NCBI GenBank assembly: GCA_038735125.1
Contig: JAVYNU010000002.1
Span: 196,183 to 260,182, forward strand
Direction of reading: 5' to 3'
DNA from: Ignisphaera sp.
GTDB lineage: Archaea > Thermoproteota > Thermoprotei_A > Sulfolobales > Ignisphaeraceae
DNA length: 64,000 nucleotides
Shown here: piece after piece, positions 63,872-64,000 of the stretch
Numbering within the stretch: the stretch's first letter is position 1
How the letters are laid out: each line of letters starts with the position of its first letter
Position numbers and translations under genes: made by a program
Notes under the pieces: generated by a model
Databases searched by the model: none
Told to the model about the DNA's origin: nothing
The model's input: only the letters and a program-made list of their open reading frames with translations

Positions 63872-64000
63872 GTGTCTGCTGTTGTTGTTAGGGATCTTGT
63901 TAAGGTCTATGGTAGGGGGTCTGTAGGTGTTGATGGCCTTTCTTTTACTGTTGGCGATGGTGAGATATATGCTTTGGTTGGGCCTAATGGGAGTGGTAAG
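63872..64000 (+). CDS. ABC transporter ATP-binding protein, N-terminal part (partial)
   Basis: The first 43 residues are in the window: VRDLVKVYGRG, then GVDGLSFTVGDGEIYALVGPNGSGK, with Walker A reaching its lysine at the last base (core GPNGSGK). This is a drug/lipid or peptide exporter type of ATPase (ABC-2-like). A gggtggt ribosome site precedes GTG 63872. Its permease should lie beyond the window. It may export the product of the secreted-protein gene upstream, but this is a guess from position. Confidence 0.85.
   Translation, partial: MSAVVVRDLVKVYGRGSVGVDGLSFTVGDGEIYALVGPNGSGK

Noticed and set aside
1..64000. CRISPR arrays
   Set aside because: No series of direct repeats with regular spacers was seen; Thr-codon repeats in the surface proteins (e.g. 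19800-19960, 42580-42740) are coding.
1..64000. tRNA and rRNA genes
   Set aside because: No T-loop-like GTTCRAATC with matching stems in any spacer; the few hits lie within genes such as the GlmS-like gene.

Overview
The window looks like chromosome of a hyperthermophilic archaeon of the Thermoproteota (crenarchaeal side). Evidence: a Cren7 chromatin protein, an archaeal 8-oxoguanine glycosylase (AGOG), a TrpB2-type tryptophan synthase beta chain, AbrB-PhoU regulators, Walsby-free but clearly archaeal TATA-box promoters 25-35 nt ahead of starts, and GGTG/GAGG ribosome sites. Base composition is AT-rich. A polysaccharide-fermenting Desulfurococcales/Ignisphaera-like or Thermofilum-like organism would fit, but the genus cannot be fixed from this sequence alone.

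Layout. 1-500: the 3' end of an ABC ATPase followed at once by a TnpB 3' remnant. 0.8-10.9 kb: housekeeping and accessory genes (PsiE-like membrane protein, malic enzyme, divergent ECF vitamin transporter, AbrB-PhoU regulator, sugar isomerase-like protein, FlK-like thioesterase, AGOG, a frameshifted hydrolase). 10.9-13.8 kb: a GlmS-like protein that has lost its glutaminase nucleophile, an unknown gene and Cren7. 13.9-15.4 kb: a mobile-element graveyard (PIN remnant, IS607 remnant, inverted repeats). 15.4-22.2 kb: extracellular binding proteins and a family-5 transporter without ATPases. 22.3-27.7 kb: glycosyltransferases followed by decayed genes (RmlD-like, HAD, a beta-helix NosD-like protein).

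27.7-50.4 kb is the centrepiece: a pectin / rhamnogalacturonan utilisation locus. It has a surface-anchored PL1-type pectate lyase, a family-5 oligosaccharide/peptide ABC importer (binding protein, two permeases, two ATPases), a PL11-type rhamnogalacturonan lyase and a GH106-type alpha-L-rhamnosidase that both lack signal peptides, two carbohydrate-esterase-like hydrolases, two paralogous Gfo/Idh/MocA dehydrogenases, a DapA/KDG-aldolase-family protein and a PreA-like flavoprotein with a ferredoxin tail. The likely flow is cutting outside the cell, oligomer uptake, then debranching, deacetylation and sugar-acid catabolism inside. The first family-5 transporter (17.9-22.2 kb) lacks ATPases and may share those of the second. 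Both binding proteins and the pectate lyase end in the same Thr-rich stalk plus membrane anchor.

51.0-53.0 kb holds a corrinoid protein and a UroD-family methyltransferase, possibly for a methyl group released from plant polymer. 53.1-60.5 kb is a compact minus-strand aromatic operon, trpB2-trpA-trpD-trpF-trpE-trpG-trpC-pheA, whose leader carries a four-codon ORF (Met-Ser-Gln-Trp-stop) overlapping the trpB start. 60.5-61.4 kb is a decayed spacer. 61.4-64.0 kb holds a secreted protein with a hydrophobic Gly/Ala-rich C-terminus, two related four-helix membrane proteins and the start of an ABC ATPase, a layout that could be an export or antagonism module.
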